A stretch of DNA of 64,000 bases from CAWUFC02 sp963921335 (GTDB lineage Bacteria; Pseudomonadota; Gammaproteobacteria; Pseudomonadales; Halieaceae): the NCBI GenBank assembly GCA_963921335.3, contig CAWUFC020000002.1, positions 1,767,817 through 1,831,816 of the forward strand, written 5' to 3'. Shown piece after piece: positions 49,603-57,878 of this stretch (position 1 is its first letter; each line of letters starts with the position of its first letter). A model generated the notes under the pieces. It searched no databases, was not told the origin of the DNA, and was given only the letters and a program-made list of their open reading frames with translations. Made by a program: the position numbers and the translations under genes.

Positions 49603-50361
49603 TTAACAACTGATCCCCATATTGTCGCGGTCGGTCTGGATCAACTGCTGCAGTTGACCCAAAGCCGCTTCGGCGTCTGCGTCTGTCGCAATTTCGGAAT
49701 CTGCCTCTATCACCCGCTCATAGGAAGGCCTGGCACCTGTATCGTGGGCAATAATCACCTCCAGCCATAGCGCCGCAAGGCGATGATTAGCATCATCCGA
49801 AAGTCGGCCCGGACGGGAAAGGCGAATGGCCTGTTCGTGCTGGCAAGCTACTAGGGCCTTAAAACCGTTGAGGTTGTCAGGCCCCAGCATGATGCCCGCT
49901 TGTTCCAGGTTGACGACCTGCACACCCGGTTCTGTGACGGCTGCCGCAGGTTCTGAGGATTCCACAAACTCAGGCGACTCAATCCCCTGCTCTTCGCGCA
50001 GTTCTGCGAGCGCTTCAAGGCGAGCAATTTCCTCTGCGACACGACGTTGCTCAGCCTGTATGGCCGCCTGCTCCTGCCGCAGACGCTCCTGCTCCTGCTG
50101 TTGATAATTAAGATTGCCGGTCTCCCAGGCCATGACCGACTCGTAGTCATCACTGCCTTCGCGGCCAGAATCAGCCGCCGCGCCTATAGCGCCACCGACA
50201 ATGGCACCCGCAGCCACATCAAACAAGCCGAATCCAAAGACCAGCCCAAGGAAGCCCCCTACTGCCGCTCCGGCTCCGGCTGAAGCCTGGGTATGCATTG
50301 CTGGGGTACCCGCAACGAGGGCAGTCGCCAGAACCAGTGTACTTAGCTTTACCAATTTCAC
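49603..50361 (-). CDS. Secreted glycine-zipper protein with coiled coil
   Basis: The 252-residue protein has a signal peptide (MKLVKLSTLVLATALVAGTP, end near MHTQASA) and a glycine-rich hydrophobic stretch of residues 29-64 (GAGAAVGGFLGLVFGFG, AAGAIVGGAIGAAAD) as in glycine-zipper proteins that enter membranes. It is followed by a Gln/Glu/Arg coiled coil (YQQQEQERLRQEQAAIQAEQ, RRVAEEIARLEALAELREEQ) and a helical C-terminal domain with two Cys. Its start is 18 bp downstream of the stop of the next gene, so the pair is co-transcribed. Function unknown. Confidence 0.7.
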   Translation of the reverse strand: MKLVKLSTLVLATALVAGTPAMHTQASAGAGAAVGGFLGLVFGFGLFDVAAGAIVGGAIGAAADSGREGSDDYESVMAWETGNLNYQQQEQERLRQEQAAIQAEQRRVAEEIARLEALAELREEQGIESPEFVESSEPAAAVTEPGVQVVNLEQAGIMLGPDNLNGFKALVACQHEQAIRLSRPGRLSDDANHRLAALWLEVIIAHDTGARPSYERVIEADSEIATDADAEAALGQLQQLIQTDRDNMGISC

Positions 50362-50379
50362 AGTAGCCTGACCCCCAGC

Positions 50380-51570
50380 TTACCAATCCCAGCCGCCGCC
50401 ACCCCAATCGCCGCCACCGCCGTAGTCACCACCGTAGTCGCCACCACCCCAGTCACCGCCATAGTCCGCCGGGCTGGAATCGATCGCATCCCAGTCACTA
50501 CCGCTGTCATAGGGCATAGAGTCAAAATTGGATTCCATGGTGGACATGGCTTCATAGCCCATGTCCGAGCTGATGTCGTCCCAACCATAGTCCAAACCTT
50601 CAGTAAGCGCCGAGATATCACCATCGCTCATTGAGTAGTCAGCTTCGGACAGCTCCATGTCCATGCTTTCCCAGTCGGCCATGTCATAGTCGATACTATC
50701 GAGGTCGAGATCGGCGACGTCGTATTCCATGTCCAGCAGGGCCCAGTCGTACTCGAGGCTGTCCCAGCCATCGACCCAGATATCAATATTGATTTCTATG
50801 TAGCCCGGGCACCAGACGCCCCAGGGGCCCCACCACCAGTGCCAGCCCCACAGGTAGCTTGAAAGCAGGTGTCCGGCAAACATACCGCCCACAAAGCCAC
50901 CTACGTTGCGGCGTGAACGCTTGATGTTCTTTGACTTCTCACGAATGGCTGCAATACCAGCCTGAATCTCCTTGTTGTTCTTGCCGGCTTTTTTCTCAAC
51001 GATCTTGAGCTTCTTCTCCAGCTCCTTTTGCTGATCTTTAAGCTGATCGAGCTTTCTGCGTTCTTCCCGGGTCAGCTTGCCGCCCGCACGCAAGCGAGAG
51101 GCATAAGGGCCGTAGTTCTCATTCAGCCGCAGTACAATTTTTTGCAGCTGCTCCAACTCATTGGCCAGCACCTTGCTGCCACCGCCATTCATGATCCGAG
51201 CAATGTCCGCCTGCTCAACCGCCGCGAGCGCGGTTGCCAGCTGCTCGGTAAACTTCTCGCTCTTCAATGTGGCTGAGGTCTCTGCATTTGAGAGATTATC
51301 GTTAGCCTGGCGCAGGCCGTCCCAAAAGGGCTTGGTTTTACTGTCGTCAGCGCTCAGTACCGGGTCAGCCTTTCCCGAACGAACCACCTGGCCCAGGGCA
51401 CGCTGAGCGCTGGTCAACAGTTCATTCAAGCCGACCTTGCCATCGTCTACCAGCGCCGCGGGTGCTTCAGCTGCCTGCGTATTTTTGGCTGCGGCTTCCG
51501 CCGCAGCTGCGAACTGTGCCCCCAGCGTTGTGAAAAACAGAGATGTTATTAATGCGAGCCGAAAGATCAT
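50380..51570 (-). CDS. Secreted coiled-coil protein with Trp/Asp/Gly-rich tail
   Basis: The 396-residue protein has a signal peptide (MIFRLALITSLFFTTLGAQF, then AAAAEAA) and a helical region up to residue 215 with Lys-rich coiled coil (REERRKLDQLKDQQKELEKK). Residues 225-255 carry GGFVGGMFAGHLLSSYLW followed by a tryptophan cluster (GWHWWWGPWGVW). From 262 the sequence is strongly acidic (DIWVDGWDSLEYDWALLDME, YDVADLDLDSIDYDMADWES) and ends in Gly/Asp/Trp repeats (GGDWGGGDYGGDYGGGGDWG). I do not recognise the family. The acidic, aromatic end may bind metals. It forms an operon with the glycine-zipper gene. Confidence 0.65.
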   Translation of the reverse strand: MIFRLALITSLFFTTLGAQFAAAAEAAAKNTQAAEAPAALVDDGKVGLNELLTSAQRALGQVVRSGKADPVLSADDSKTKPFWDGLRQANDNLSNAETSATLKSEKFTEQLATALAAVEQADIARIMNGGGSKVLANELEQLQKIVLRLNENYGPYASRLRAGGKLTREERRKLDQLKDQQKELEKKLKIVEKKAGKNNKEIQAGIAAIREKSKNIKRSRRNVGGFVGGMFAGHLLSSYLWGWHWWWGPWGVWCPGYIEINIDIWVDGWDSLEYDWALLDMEYDVADLDLDSIDYDMADWESMDMELSEADYSMSDGDISALTEGLDYGWDDISSDMGYEAMSTMESNFDSMPYDSGSDWDAIDSSPADYGGDWGGGDYGGDYGGGGDWGGGGWDW

Positions 51571-51747
51571 AACCGAGCTACTCCTAACCGCGTCCTCGTA
51601 ATCCTACAAAGATAGATCATTACAAGAAGTTGCGCACTCTCCCGGAGCAACTTGTACCCGAACAAAAAACTTCCCCTGGCATTTAAACCTGTTGATACAT
51701 GGCGGCGGCATTGTCTAGCATTACACGCACTGATGAGGAGACAGCCC

Positions 51748-52581
51748 ATGCATAAACTGAAGTACATCATCGCTATCAGCCTTTCTACAGCCCTGTTCGG
51801 CGCCACCAGCACCACGGCCGACGAAGCCGCATTGCGCAGTGCGATTGCCGGCGAGCATCGCACTCCGGCGTACGCTGAGCGCGACCAATACCGCAACCCT
51901 CTGGAAACCCTGCAACTATTTGATGTGCAGCCGCACCATACCGTCGTGGAGATCTGGCCCGGCGGAGGCTGGTATACAGAAATACTGGCGCCTTACCTTA
52001 GAGACAATGGGCAGCTGATAGCTGCACATTTCGACAGCAGCGATGATCAGGCCAGTTATCGACCCAAAGCACGAGAACGCTTTGAAAAGAAGATGGCTGC
52101 CGATCCCGCCACCTACGGCGAGGTCAAGGTGGCCTCGCTAATGTTCGACGAAACGGCAAAGACATTGGCAATAGCCGCCGCCGGGAGCGAAAGCGTGGAC
52201 CGCGTTGTCACCTTCCGCAGTACTCATGGTTTACGCACCCGCGGCACTATCGATGCGGCCATGGCACACTATTTTGACATCCTGAAGCCCGGCGGCAAAT
52301 TAGGGCTGGTGCAGCATATGGCCGACCCCGATCAGGATTGGATGTCTGGCAATTGGGGCTATATCGGACGAGATTACGTAATCGCCAAAGCTCGCGCGGC
52401 CGGTTTTGAGCTGCTTTCCGAAGGCTATTTCAACCGCAATCCAATGGATACCAAGCGCTACCCGCAGGGGGTATGGCAACTTCCCCCCACCCTTTCAAAA
52501 TCAGAAACGGATGCGGAAAAAGCGCCTTACCTGGCCATTGGCGAAAGCGAGCGCATGACCCTGGTGTTCAGGAAACCGTGA
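51748..52581 (+). CDS. Exported SAM methyltransferase-like protein (COG4798 type)
   Basis: The 277-residue protein has a signal peptide (MHKLKYIIAISLSTALFGAT, then STTADE) and a methyltransferase-like core: HTVVEIWPGGGWYTEILAPY (motif I), VDRVVTFRSTHGLR and FDILKPGGKLGLVQHM (post-I). GAGGAG before the ATG at 51748 fixes the start. SAM is cytoplasmic, so the periplasmic location of this widespread family is puzzling and activity is unproven. It is convergent with a membrane protein gene. Confidence 0.8.
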   Translation: MHKLKYIIAISLSTALFGATSTTADEAALRSAIAGEHRTPAYAERDQYRNPLETLQLFDVQPHHTVVEIWPGGGWYTEILAPYLRDNGQLIAAHFDSSDDQASYRPKARERFEKKMAADPATYGEVKVASLMFDETAKTLAIAAAGSESVDRVVTFRSTHGLRTRGTIDAAMAHYFDILKPGGKLGLVQHMADPDQDWMSGNWGYIGRDYVIAKARAAGFELLSEGYFNRNPMDTKRYPQGVWQLPPTLSKSETDAEKAPYLAIGESERMTLVFRKP

Positions 52582-52631
52582 TTCAGACCAGATTGCATAT
52601 GCGATGCCAAAAGCAAATCCGGGCGCTCGGC

Positions 52632-53318
52632 CTATTTGGAACTGAATGTCAGATTAAGGATGATGTCGTTTCGCGATGAGAGGTAATCGAGCAGGGCGTA
52701 AATAAACAGTATTACGCCCAGCATCTCCAGCCCCTCTTCAACTGCTGTCCAAAGGTTATAGGCGAGCGTATTCAGCAGGTCCTGCTCGTCATACCAATCG
52801 GTGGCGCGCTCTACCCCGATAGCGCCACCTACATACATCATTCCTGATAGAACAAACAGCCAGCGGGTTCGGGCGGGCAGAGCCTTGAGAAACGGGATAT
52901 AAAACAAGCCTACAACCAGTACCAGCGGCGCAAAATAGCTTGTCCAGCTTTCTTGCCCCGCCAGCATATTCACATACTCGTGAAAGCCCGCCACCTCATC
53001 CAGTGACAACACGTGGAAGCCGACTGCCAGCACCAGCCACCACAACCACATGGCACCTTCCGATCGACGCTCGGTTCGGGCTATAAGTAAAAGCAGTAAA
53101 CCTGCAATCAGCAGGATTATGGAACTGAACCAGGTGCCTATGCTTTCTTCCTCGTCCAGGTCAAATAGCCCTATCTGCCACCATTCGTGCAATGGCAACA
53201 GGTCGTGAAACCAAATCAGCATGGCCGTCACATGTGCCACAAGCAGACCAATTGCTGTGCAAAATAACACCAGGCCTACTCTTCTCGGATCAATAAGGAT
53301 CGCTTGCTCGTGATCCAT
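52632..53318 (-). CDS. Multi-pass membrane protein of unknown function
   Basis: I do not recognise this 228-residue protein. It has about six hydrophobic helices, for example VGLVLFCTAIGLLVAHVTAM, SSIILLIAGLLLLLIA, WLWWLVLAVGFHVLSLDE and MLGVILFIYALLDYL. Conserved-looking polar residues sit at helix ends: SLDEVAGFHEY and VEEGLEMLG, which might form a metal or proton site. No link with neighbours is seen. Confidence 0.65.
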   Translation of the reverse strand: MDHEQAILIDPRRVGLVLFCTAIGLLVAHVTAMLIWFHDLLPLHEWWQIGLFDLDEEESIGTWFSSIILLIAGLLLLLIARTERRSEGAMWLWWLVLAVGFHVLSLDEVAGFHEYVNMLAGQESWTSYFAPLVLVVGLFYIPFLKALPARTRWLFVLSGMMYVGGAIGVERATDWYDEQDLLNTLAYNLWTAVEEGLEMLGVILFIYALLDYLSSRNDIILNLTFSSK

Positions 53319-53390
53319 AGCAACTCCCTCGGCTAGTCAAGGAGACATATCTGACTCTGTCACCCGTTGTTTCTTTAAAGGCTTAAACGT

Positions 53391-53423
53391 AAAAGCCCCT
53401 GCAGAAAATCTCTACAGGGGCCA
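53391..53423 (-). terminator. Terminator of the TSP3-repeat gene
   Basis: On the minus strand GCCCCTG and CAGGGGC (with the following GA/TC mismatch region) form a stem, followed by TTTTACG. It lies about 40 bp past the stop at 53462. Confidence 0.6.
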
Positions 53424-53476
53424 TCACCAGAGGCTTGGTCAGGTTAAATCAAACCTGTAGTCTATTTGCCCCTCTT

Positions 53477-53632
53477 CCCTTTCTTGGAAGATTTCCCGGA
53501 TTTATCCGACTTACCAGATTTATCCGACTTGCCCGATTTATCTGATTTATCTGATTTATCTGATTTATCTGATTCATCTGATTTACCAGATTTTCCAGAC
53601 TTACCAGATTTATCTGACTTGCCCGATTTGCC
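53477..53632 (-). repeat. Low-complexity (G/D)KS tail repeat
   Basis: About 52 residues of KSGKSDKSGK-type repeats end the TSP3 protein. In DNA they are near-identical 9-bp units (GATTTATCT and variants on the plus strand). Such tracts change length by slippage. Lysine-rich tails of this sort may bind polyanions; the function is not known. Confidence 0.8.
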
Positions 53633-53842
53633 CCCTTTGGGACCGCAGCTGCTTTTCTTCGCAGACTTCCTGAGCAGGGAGCGATCTTTCTTACCGATCA
53701 AGCCCGCTTTGTAGAAGTCTTTGGAGGTATGAGCGACACAGCTGACGTACATACCGTTGTTGCCCCAATCCGCATCGCAGGGGCACAGCTGTGCAATCGA
53801 GCAGCCATTGGCGTCAGCAACCGCACCAAACGCCGTCTGGGG

Positions 53843-54664
53843 ACAGTTGTCCAGGTCATTCAGGACACTGTCGCCATCTGCGTCATCGTCACAGGCATCG
53901 CCAATGCCGTCGCCATCAAAATCCAGCTGCGCATCGTTGGCATCCAGTGGGCAATTATCTACATTGCCGCAAACACCGTCCCCATCAATGTCGTTCTCGG
54001 GGTCAGCCGGGCAGGCGTCTTCACTTTCGCAAAGGCCATCGCCGTCGGAGTCATCAGGATTATCAAGTGGGCAATAGTCGTCGCTATCGCACACACCATC
54101 GCCATCGCTGTCGTCCGGATTATCAAATGGGCAGGCATCAAAGTCACCACAGATGCCGTCGCCATCTAGATCGTTGTCCGGATCATCAGGACAGAAATCT
54201 TCGCTGTCGCAAAGACCATCGCCATCGCTGTCACCGCTGGCGTCCAGAGGACATGCGTCTTCGCTATCACAAATGCCGTCGCCATCAGAGTCGTTGGGAT
54301 TATCAAGGGGACAAGCATCCGCATCAGCGCAGAAGCCATCGTTATCGATATCGTTCAGCGGATCGTTGGGACAGCTGTCTTCATCATCGTTGATGCCATC
54401 ACCGTCTGTATCCGGACCGCCATTCGGGAACGGATCCAGGCAGTCGGGGATAAAGTCGTTATCCGAATCGAGAGTGTCGTCTTCGCCCGGACATTGGTCG
54501 TCACCATTTGCGACGCCATCACCATCAGAGTCGCCCAGTGGACCGTCATTCGGGTTCAGGTCGCAAGCGTCACCAAATCCATCGCCATCTACATCTTCCT
54601 GACCGGGGTTGACGTTGATCGGGCAGTTGTCAGCTACATCAAGCACCCCATCGCCGTCATTGTC
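53843..54664 (-). repeat. Thrombospondin type 3 repeat array
   Basis: The DNA codes for about twelve tandem units of roughly 20 residues, with DxDxDG calcium-binding loops and paired cysteines (DGDGICDSEDACPLD and similar). In bacteria such arrays form stiff calcium-dependent stalks. The units are similar enough in DNA for recombination to change copy number. Confidence 0.85.
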
Positions 54665-56092
54665 AGTTTGAACTTCCGTGGCGACACCCTGCGCGCCGAC
54701 GGTGAAAGCATTCCAGTTCTCGTCACTCAAGCTGCGCCAGGTCAGGGAGTCAAACGAACCGAGGAAGCGAATGGTGCCATGAGGCTCACCCGTGCCCAGC
54801 AACTGGTACTCCACAGCACCCGTTACGGGATCCGTATAGACCTGTTTGTAGGAGGTGCCACAGGGAACGTTGGCAGGGTTGCCCCAATAACCACAGTCAT
54901 TACCGGTATTGATCTCATCGTTATAGCTGAGTATTTCGAAGTCCTGGTCAAAACCGTAGCCATTGCCGTTCAAACTCACATAGGCGAACACCAGATTGGC
55001 TACCGTTTGATCGAAGCTCAGTGTTTGTGAACCCTGCTTAGACAAACGAATGATGTCGCGACCAGTGGGTATATTAGCCACTCCCTCACTGGTATAGGGC
55101 GACGTCGAGGGGTCTCGAGCCTCGCTCTGGTAATCATTGCCTCAGTAGTCGATACCGGTGTCGTTAAGCTGTACTCCGGGCAGGCCCGACCAGGGCCCCG
55201 CAACACCCTGTGGATTGTTGTAAGTCACGTTCACTGTAGCCGTGGGAGTGGTAATTGTGCCAAACACACTGGTATCCACGTACTGGCCAGAGGTTTCAGG
55301 ACCCGGCGTCATACTCTGCCACTGGGCCCAATTAATGTTTGGAGCTGGGTCGCTAAGCGGTGGGACCGGGTCACCGATCGGCGCAGAGGACACCCGAAAA
55401 TTGCTAAAGACAGTGCCAACTGAGGTATTGCCAAAGAACAGCCGACTGTTCGATGCATTAAGTACACCGCCAAGATCGCCCGAGATGGTCAAGGTTTTGG
55501 AAGTGCCAAGAGCAGGAATAGAAATGGTGACATTGTCACCCTGCCGCTCAATGATGAACTCTGTGGTGGAACCGGGAAACGTGACTCCATCACCATCTAC
55601 AATGTTGGTAAAAGAACCATTCAGAATAGAGGTCAGGTCAATCCGCGAACCCGCCAGGCCACCGGCGTGAATCCTGAATTGAATGGCATTGTTAGGTTCA
55701 CTGAAAATGCCCTCGGTAGAACCGTCACCAAAGCCAAACCAGATCAGGTCTGTGCCAGGCGCTGTGCGCGTGATCTCCAGGCTCGCAATGAAATCCCGGT
55801 TAATGAAATCAGCACCCGGTATGGTCTCGTTCATGGGACGATTACCAGAGGTATCGCAATTGCTACTGCCACAGGGCGACGAAACACGTCGCAAGCCGCT
55901 CGCCTCGCGAGCGTAGGCGGCATCAATGGTCAGCAGGCCGGTTTCTTCACCCGCCTTCAAAGAGTCCGCGAAATTCTCTGCATCACCATAGGCCAGGGAA
56001 AAACTGGTCACCCACAGCAACAGGACACTACTTAACCGGATAAGATTAAATCGTCGCATACCGCACCTCCAATTATTGTTTTTAAGGGGCAC

Positions 56093-56392
56093 TCTCTATA
56101 TCTGAAACGAAAAACGGCCACGCTGCTCTCATCGAGGCTACACGGCCGTTACTTTTCAGCTTCATCAATAGCCAAACACAAGCAAAGTTTTGTTTAGCGA
56201 TATTAATTTATAGTACTGATTAACTTACATGTAAAGCCCGCAAAAGCGGTCCAAGTGGGAACCAGTTCACATTATCTGAATCAAAAACTTGTCCTTGAAT
56301 GGCGAATATGGTGATCACGTACTGCACCTCATACAGCCGATAACGTGATCTAACACGCTATCAAGTAAGTCATAGCGGTATGAAGTGCGGAT
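56093..56392. other. Intergenic region with three inverted repeats
   Basis: No gene is seen in this stretch. AACGGCC (56113-56119) pairs with GGCCGTT (56144-56150). GATCACGT (56313-56320) pairs with ACGTGATC (56343-56350). CTGCACCTCATAC (56322-56334) pairs imperfectly, 11 of 13, with GTATGAAGTGCGG (56378-56390). The last two interlock, so they cannot form as stems at once, and they lie directly before the small ORF at 56393. The first may end a transcript or lie in the TSP3 promoter region. Confidence 0.45.
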
Positions 56393-56569
56393 ATGGGTAA
56401 ACTTTCTATCATCTTGTTGTTGAGCTTGCTGAGCCTCCCAAAGATTGCAGAACACTGGCCCTATCGAGTGCCACTGTGGGCGACACCGTCCAACTTGGCT
56501 TTTAACCTGGCCGACGGCATCGGCAACAGATTTGGCGTTATACCGGTCTGCTGGTCACATGGACACTAG
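56393..56569 (+). CDS. Possible 58-residue secreted or membrane peptide
   Basis: An ATG at 56393 opens a frame of 58 codons. The N-terminus MGKLSIILLLSLLSLPKIAE looks like a signal or anchor, and the rest has a Trp/Pro-rich composition (HWPYRVPLWATPSN) and ends in CWSHGH. The ribosome site is weak (GCGGAT). Interlocking inverted repeats precede it. It lies 111 bp upstream of the HsaA-like gene on the same strand. Coding is plausible but not certain. Confidence 0.35.
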   Translation: MGKLSIILLLSLLSLPKIAEHWPYRVPLWATPSNLAFNLADGIGNRFGVIPVCWSHGH

Positions 56570-56680
56570 CTGAACAAACAGCCTGAATCAGGACTCCGGC
56601 CCTAACATTTAGCCCATTTGAGTGACATCGGTTGGCTAGTCCATTGCGTAGCTTCTTTTAGTAACCAAAGGAGACTCGCC

Positions 56681-57862
56681 ATGACCGCCTACGAAAAATT
56701 CGACGATAAAGCCGACATCGCCTCAAACATGCTTGCTGCCATCGAAGGCCTGCAGAACAACTTCCGCAGCCGAGTCCCGCTGGCGCGAGATTTGCGCCGG
56801 GTGCCAGATGAAAGCATTGCTGAGTTACACGACGCCGGTTTTTTCCTCGCCCTGCAACCGCGCGAATTTGGTGGCTATGAGTTGGATCCCCAGGACTTCT
56901 TCAGGATGCAGTCAGCCATTGCAGAGGGTTGCATGTCTACGGCCTGGGCCAGTGGCATTATCGCAGTACACGCCTTCCAGCTGGCACTCATGGACAAGAG
57001 AGCCCAACAGGAGGTATGGGGAGAAGATATTCACACTCTGGTGTCTTCATCCTACGCACCACTGGGCAAGGTTGACGTGGTCGACGGCGGCTTTAGATTG
57101 AGCGGCCGTTGGGGCTGGAGCTCAGGCTGCAACCATTGCAGCTGGGTACTGCTGGGAGCGATTGTCCCGGGAGAAGGCTTCCGCACATTCTTGTTGCCCA
57201 ATAGCGATTACGAGATTGTCGATACCTGGCATTCCATGGGCCTGCAGGGAACCGGCTCCAACGACATTGTTGTTGATGATGTGTTTGTTCCCGATTACCG
57301 CACCCACAAGCAAATGGATGGCTTCAGCGGCAGCAACCCTGGCATTGATGACAACACAGCGCCGCTTTACCACCTGCCCTGGGCACAAACCTTCATCCGG
57401 GTGGTGTCTACCCCGGCCATTGGAGCTGCCAAGGAAGGGCTGCGACTCTACACCGAGGCGGTCAAAGGCAAAGCCAGCGGCGATCCCAGTAAGCTGATTG
57501 GTGACAAGACGACCATCGAGCGTATTGCCAAGGCCAGCACTGTGATCGACGAAATGGAAGCATTGCTCTATGGGAACTTCGATCAGATGATGACGAAGGT
57601 GAACGCGGGTGAGCCGGTGGCCATCGAGGATCGCGCGCGCTATCGGCACCATGCCTCGATGGTGATCGAAAAATCAATGGGCGTGATTGATGACCTGTTC
57701 TCTTCCGCGGGTGGCTCGTCGGTGTTCCAGGGCGCTGAAATTCAACAGCGCTTCCTGGACATCCACACCGCTAGGGCACACGTGGCCAACAATCCGACCA
57801 ACTTTGCGCGTAACCTGGGTGGGCTGGTTGCGGGCGCAGATAACCAGGATCTGTTTATCTAG
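56681..57862 (+). CDS. HsaA-like flavin-dependent monooxygenase (acyl-CoA dehydrogenase fold)
   Basis: The 393-residue protein follows the HsaA / group D hydroxylase pattern: FFLALQPREFGGYELDPQDF, STAWASGIIAVHAFQLALMD, the strongly conserved SSYAPLGKVDVVDGGFRLSG and RWGWSSGCNHCSWVLLG, and GLQGTGSNDIVVDDVFVP. HsaA uses reduced FMN from HsaB to hydroxylate a secosteroid phenol in steroid breakdown. Other relatives act on p-hydroxyphenylacetate or indole. No reductase gene is nearby. I chose the ATG at 56681, with AAAGGAGA before it; the upstream extension is not family-like. It is convergent with aconitase. Confidence 0.85.
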   Translation: MTAYEKFDDKADIASNMLAAIEGLQNNFRSRVPLARDLRRVPDESIAELHDAGFFLALQPREFGGYELDPQDFFRMQSAIAEGCMSTAWASGIIAVHAFQLALMDKRAQQEVWGEDIHTLVSSSYAPLGKVDVVDGGFRLSGRWGWSSGCNHCSWVLLGAIVPGEGFRTFLLPNSDYEIVDTWHSMGLQGTGSNDIVVDDVFVPDYRTHKQMDGFSGSNPGIDDNTAPLYHLPWAQTFIRVVSTPAIGAAKEGLRLYTEAVKGKASGDPSKLIGDKTTIERIAKASTVIDEMEALLYGNFDQMMTKVNAGEPVAIEDRARYRHHASMVIEKSMGVIDDLFSSAGGSSVFQGAEIQQRFLDIHTARAHVANNPTNFARNLGGLVAGADNQDLFI

Positions 57863-57878
57863 CGCCCTGCCACGCAAA

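Larger units (their letters stand above)
53462..56059 (-). pseudogene. Secreted thrombospondin type 3 repeat protein split by an in-frame TGA
   Basis: One long frame runs from the ATG at 56059 (GGAGGT before it) to 53462, broken only by a TGA at 55142-55144. The first part (305 residues) has a signal peptide (MRRFNLIRLSSVLLLWVTSF) and a beta-sandwich-like domain. Past the TGA the frame continues as GNDYQSEARDPSTSPYTSEG and then NIPTGRDIIRLSKQG, with no new signal peptide. Then follow about twelve calcium-binding TSP3 repeats (DSDGDGxCDSxDxCPLD type), a CPCDADWGNNG domain and a Lys-Ser-Asp tail. A TGG in place of TGA would give IDYWGNDYQ. So this is a nonsense mutation, a base error, or a readthrough stop. 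The full product would be about 865 residues, probably on the cell surface. Confidence 0.8.

Noticed and set aside
53466..54602. Several plus-strand frames with Leu/Ser/Asp repeats opposite the TSP3 protein
   Set aside because: They only mirror the repetitive coding DNA of the minus-strand gene.
53477..54664. Tandem DNA repeats as a possible CRISPR array
   Set aside because: Units code in frame for TSP3 and KS-type protein repeats, there are no unique spacers and no cas genes.
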